A DNA stretch of 64,000 nt, from positions 4,702-68,701 of the forward strand of contig CAYRYP010000001.1 in NCBI GenBank assembly GCA_964428485.1. Direction: 5' to 3'. The position numbers and the translations under genes are program-made. Below the pieces are notes generated by a model that was not told where the DNA came from, did not search any database, and saw nothing but the letters and a program-made list of their open reading frames with translations. Position 1 is the stretch's first letter. The number at the start of each line of letters is the position of its first letter. This stretch comes from CAZPAN01 sp964428485 (GTDB taxonomy: Bacteria > Actinomycetota > Coriobacteriia > Coriobacteriales > CADBOM01). Positions 62,609-64,000 of this stretch are shown piece after piece.

Positions 62609-63022
62609 ATGAGTATGAATCTAGCAGATTTTATATCAGCCCTAAATGATGATTTCGCAGCCTATTGCTCCGAGCAGCTCGGTGATTGTGGGATAACGCC
62701 GGCCCAAATCTCGTTTCTGGCCTATATAGGGGAGAACCCCAACTGTTCACCCACGGAGCTGGCACATGCGGTAAATGCCGACACCGGGCACACAACCCGT
62801 TGCGTCAAGAAGCTCGTAGCCTGCGGAATGGCAACTAGGAATAGGCACAAGAGCGACGGTAGGGCGTTTGTGCTCCATCTCACCGACAGGGGGATGTCGA
62901 TCCTAGCTGAGGTCCGCACTATATACAGGGAATGGGAGGATGGGGCTACCAGCGCGCTCGACCGCGATGAACGCGCCCAGCTGATCGCCCTGTTGCAGAA
63001 GATGCGAGGGGTCAGACCCTAG
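62609..63022 (+). CDS. MarR-family transcriptional regulator
   Basis: A 137-residue winged-helix protein (ITPAQISFLAYIGENPNCSP, then TELAHAVNADTGHTTRCVKK and DGRAFVLHLTDRG). By position and the two matching palindromes it is the likely regulator of hsp20 and itself. The SD is very weak for ATG 62609 (ATG 62615 is similar), so the start is uncertain; the frame extends back through the operators to 62549. The stop shares CTAG with the convergent gene. Confidence 0.85.
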   Translation: MSMNLADFISALNDDFAAYCSEQLGDCGITPAQISFLAYIGENPNCSPTELAHAVNADTGHTTRCVKKLVACGMATRNRHKSDGRAFVLHLTDRGMSILAEVRTIYREWEDGATSALDRDERAQLIALLQKMRGVRP

Positions 63023-63999
63023 ATTCTCGAGGCACTCTCCGGGTTCAGCTTCATCGTCTGGAACCTGTTCTCCATGTAGTCGTTGTCGAAGTACTCAGCG
63101 TAGAAGAGCTCTATCCCCGAGGAAGGTTCGAGGCCCGCCTCGCGCTTGTACCAGCAGTCCATCGCCTGCAGGGTCATGATGCCATCGGCGATCATGAGCA
63201 GCATGCATATTCCGGTGAGGCCGAAGCGTGCATTGAACGGGATCTTGCGAATCATCCACAGGAGGATGGGCAGGAGTACCTTGACCCACAACAGGCCGAG
63301 GATCCCCCAGAGGAACATGTAGTAGCCATTGGTCCTACCATCGATGGACAAGAATGATCCTGTATAGTCCCATGCGACGATGCCGAAGGCGATCTCCAGA
63401 AACCAGCTGGTGAAGAACTCGAAGGCCCCTCCGATCGCAGCGCTTATCACAAATACGAGAAGCGGATTAGTGTTCTTCAGACGGTTGAGCGCAATGGTCA
63501 TCAATACGCCACCAAAACCGTAGATGGGGGAGAAGGGGCCAAAGAGAAGTCCCGCACGATCCTGGTAACCCCCGACGGTCACAGCGTGGTAGACGGTCTC
63601 GAACAGAAGTCCGAGTATTGAGCAGAAGAAGAAGGTCCAGAACAGGTAGAAGATGTTGAGGTTGCAGAAGTGCCCCTCAGGTACGTTTTCGTCGTAGAAC
63701 CTAGCCTTCTCTTCGCGCCTCTTTTTTCGGTCCATACGGCGCGTGCGGCGTTCCTGCCTGACCTCCTCGATGACGTTCCGGTCAAGCAGCGTCGCGATCG
63801 TCCCCGTAACAATGGCGGCTATCAGGGTCACAAGCGCGGGGACGTCGGCGCCCGTGAGAGATATGACAGGAAGCAGGGACAGAAGTATGAGTGTGGAGCT
63901 GACAAGGTTGAGCCTGGCTGCGCGCTTCCTGTTACCCTTGAAGAGGAATACCGCCACCAACACCGCGAGGACCCCAACCGCAGTGTTCAGGCCCATCAT
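63019..63999 (-). CDS. putative ABC transporter permease (CmpB-like, PF06541 type); 5' end at window edge
   Basis: A 326-residue membrane protein with about eight hydrophobic spans and a basic cytoplasmic loop (about residues 75-100, RQERRTRRMDRKKRREEK). The central FLFWTFFF-like region and LLFGPFSPIYGFGGVLM, AAIGGAFEFFTSWFLE and IAWDYTG-like segments resemble the family called ABC transporter permease CmpB, for which transport has not been shown. The start ATG 63999 is one base from the window end, so the true start may lie outside. Convergent with marR, overlapping by four bases. Confidence 0.75.
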   Translation of the reverse strand: MMGLNTAVGVLAVLVAVFLFKGNRKRAARLNLVSSTLILLSLLPVISLTGADVPALVTLIAAIVTGTIATLLDRNVIEEVRQERRTRRMDRKKRREEKARFYDENVPEGHFCNLNIFYLFWTFFFCSILGLLFETVYHAVTVGGYQDRAGLLFGPFSPIYGFGGVLMTIALNRLKNTNPLLVFVISAAIGGAFEFFTSWFLEIAFGIVAWDYTGSFLSIDGRTNGYYMFLWGILGLLWVKVLLPILLWMIRKIPFNARFGLTGICMLLMIADGIMTLQAMDCWYKREAGLEPSSGIELFYAEYFDNDYMENRFQTMKLNPESASRI

Positions 64000-64000
64000 A

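Noticed and set aside
1..64000. CRISPR array, prophage, transposase or integrase
   Set aside because: No spaced repeats, no phage or transposase domains and no att-like duplications were noticed; the accessory locus at 25-31 kb has no mobility genes.

Overview
The window reads as ordinary chromosome of a moderately high-GC, anaerobic-looking actinobacterium, most likely class Coriobacteriia (Eggerthella/Slackia/Olsenella relatives). This rests on gene content and order: a rny - GHKL ATPase - spoVS - PHP - miaB - miaA - dapF - dapL - hflX block, a Nif3 - zinc ribbon - RNase HI block like that of other actinobacteria, a short HisG with HisZ, LL-diaminopimelate aminotransferase, the NifU-like/GGGtGRT pair, and uroporphyrinogen-decarboxylase-like methyltransferase genes beside a GPH transporter and a PucR-type regulator. 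It is an inference from protein families, not a database match. Two runs of exactly 100 N (10860-10959 and 42597-42696) show a scaffolded draft or metagenome assembly; the second interrupts hisC. I see no rRNA, tRNA, CRISPR array, insertion sequence or prophage.

Layout. 0-11 kb is a tightly packed plus-strand housekeeping run with many 4-base ATGA overlaps: ispH, a PDZ/radical SAM (DUF512) protein, der, plsY, rpe, a cysteine desulfurase, a PHP phosphatase (possible histidinol-phosphatase), a Nif3 family protein, a coiled-coil zinc-ribbon protein and an RNase HI-CoaBC fusion. 11-19 kb holds nth (minus), then mfd, mazG, a polyprenyl diphosphate synthase and a peptidoglycan-binding protein. 19-25 kb is looser: a zinc-ribbon membrane protein, an orphan hydantoinase/oxoprolinase-like protein, two related lipoproteins, a DUF45 metalloprotease and a PepV-like dipeptidase. 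25.5-31 kb is an accessory locus: two URO-D-like methyltransferases and a GPH symporter on the minus strand, opposite a divergent PucR-type regulator. It is followed by a homocysteine methyltransferase that ends in what looks like part of a pterin-binding barrel.

32-39 kb carries an MBL-fold hydrolase whose possible -10 box sits inside a palindrome, the NifU-like/GGGtGRT pair, a TrpR-like regulator and dnaE. 39-48 kb is the histidine operon hisZ-G-D-C-B-H-A-(F-I fusion)-amidase-E; with the PHP phosphatase at 6.5 kb every step of histidine synthesis could be encoded here. 48-64 kb holds two anchored envelope proteins, rny and its neighbours, tRNA i6A/ms2i6A modification (miaB, miaA), the end of lysine/diaminopimelate synthesis (dapF, dapL), hflX, a tandem dUTPase-like protein, DegV, a PaaI-like thioesterase, and an hsp20/marR divergent pair with two matching palindromic sites across the hsp20 promoter.

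The strongest candidates for new biology are the dUTPase-like protein at 59.7 kb, whose catalytic motifs lie in the order 3-1-2-4-5 across two half-domains as in monomeric herpesvirus dUTPases; the RNase HI-CoaBC and HisF-HisI fusions; the hsp20/marR operator pair; and the GHKL ATPase/SpoVS pair beside RNase Y.
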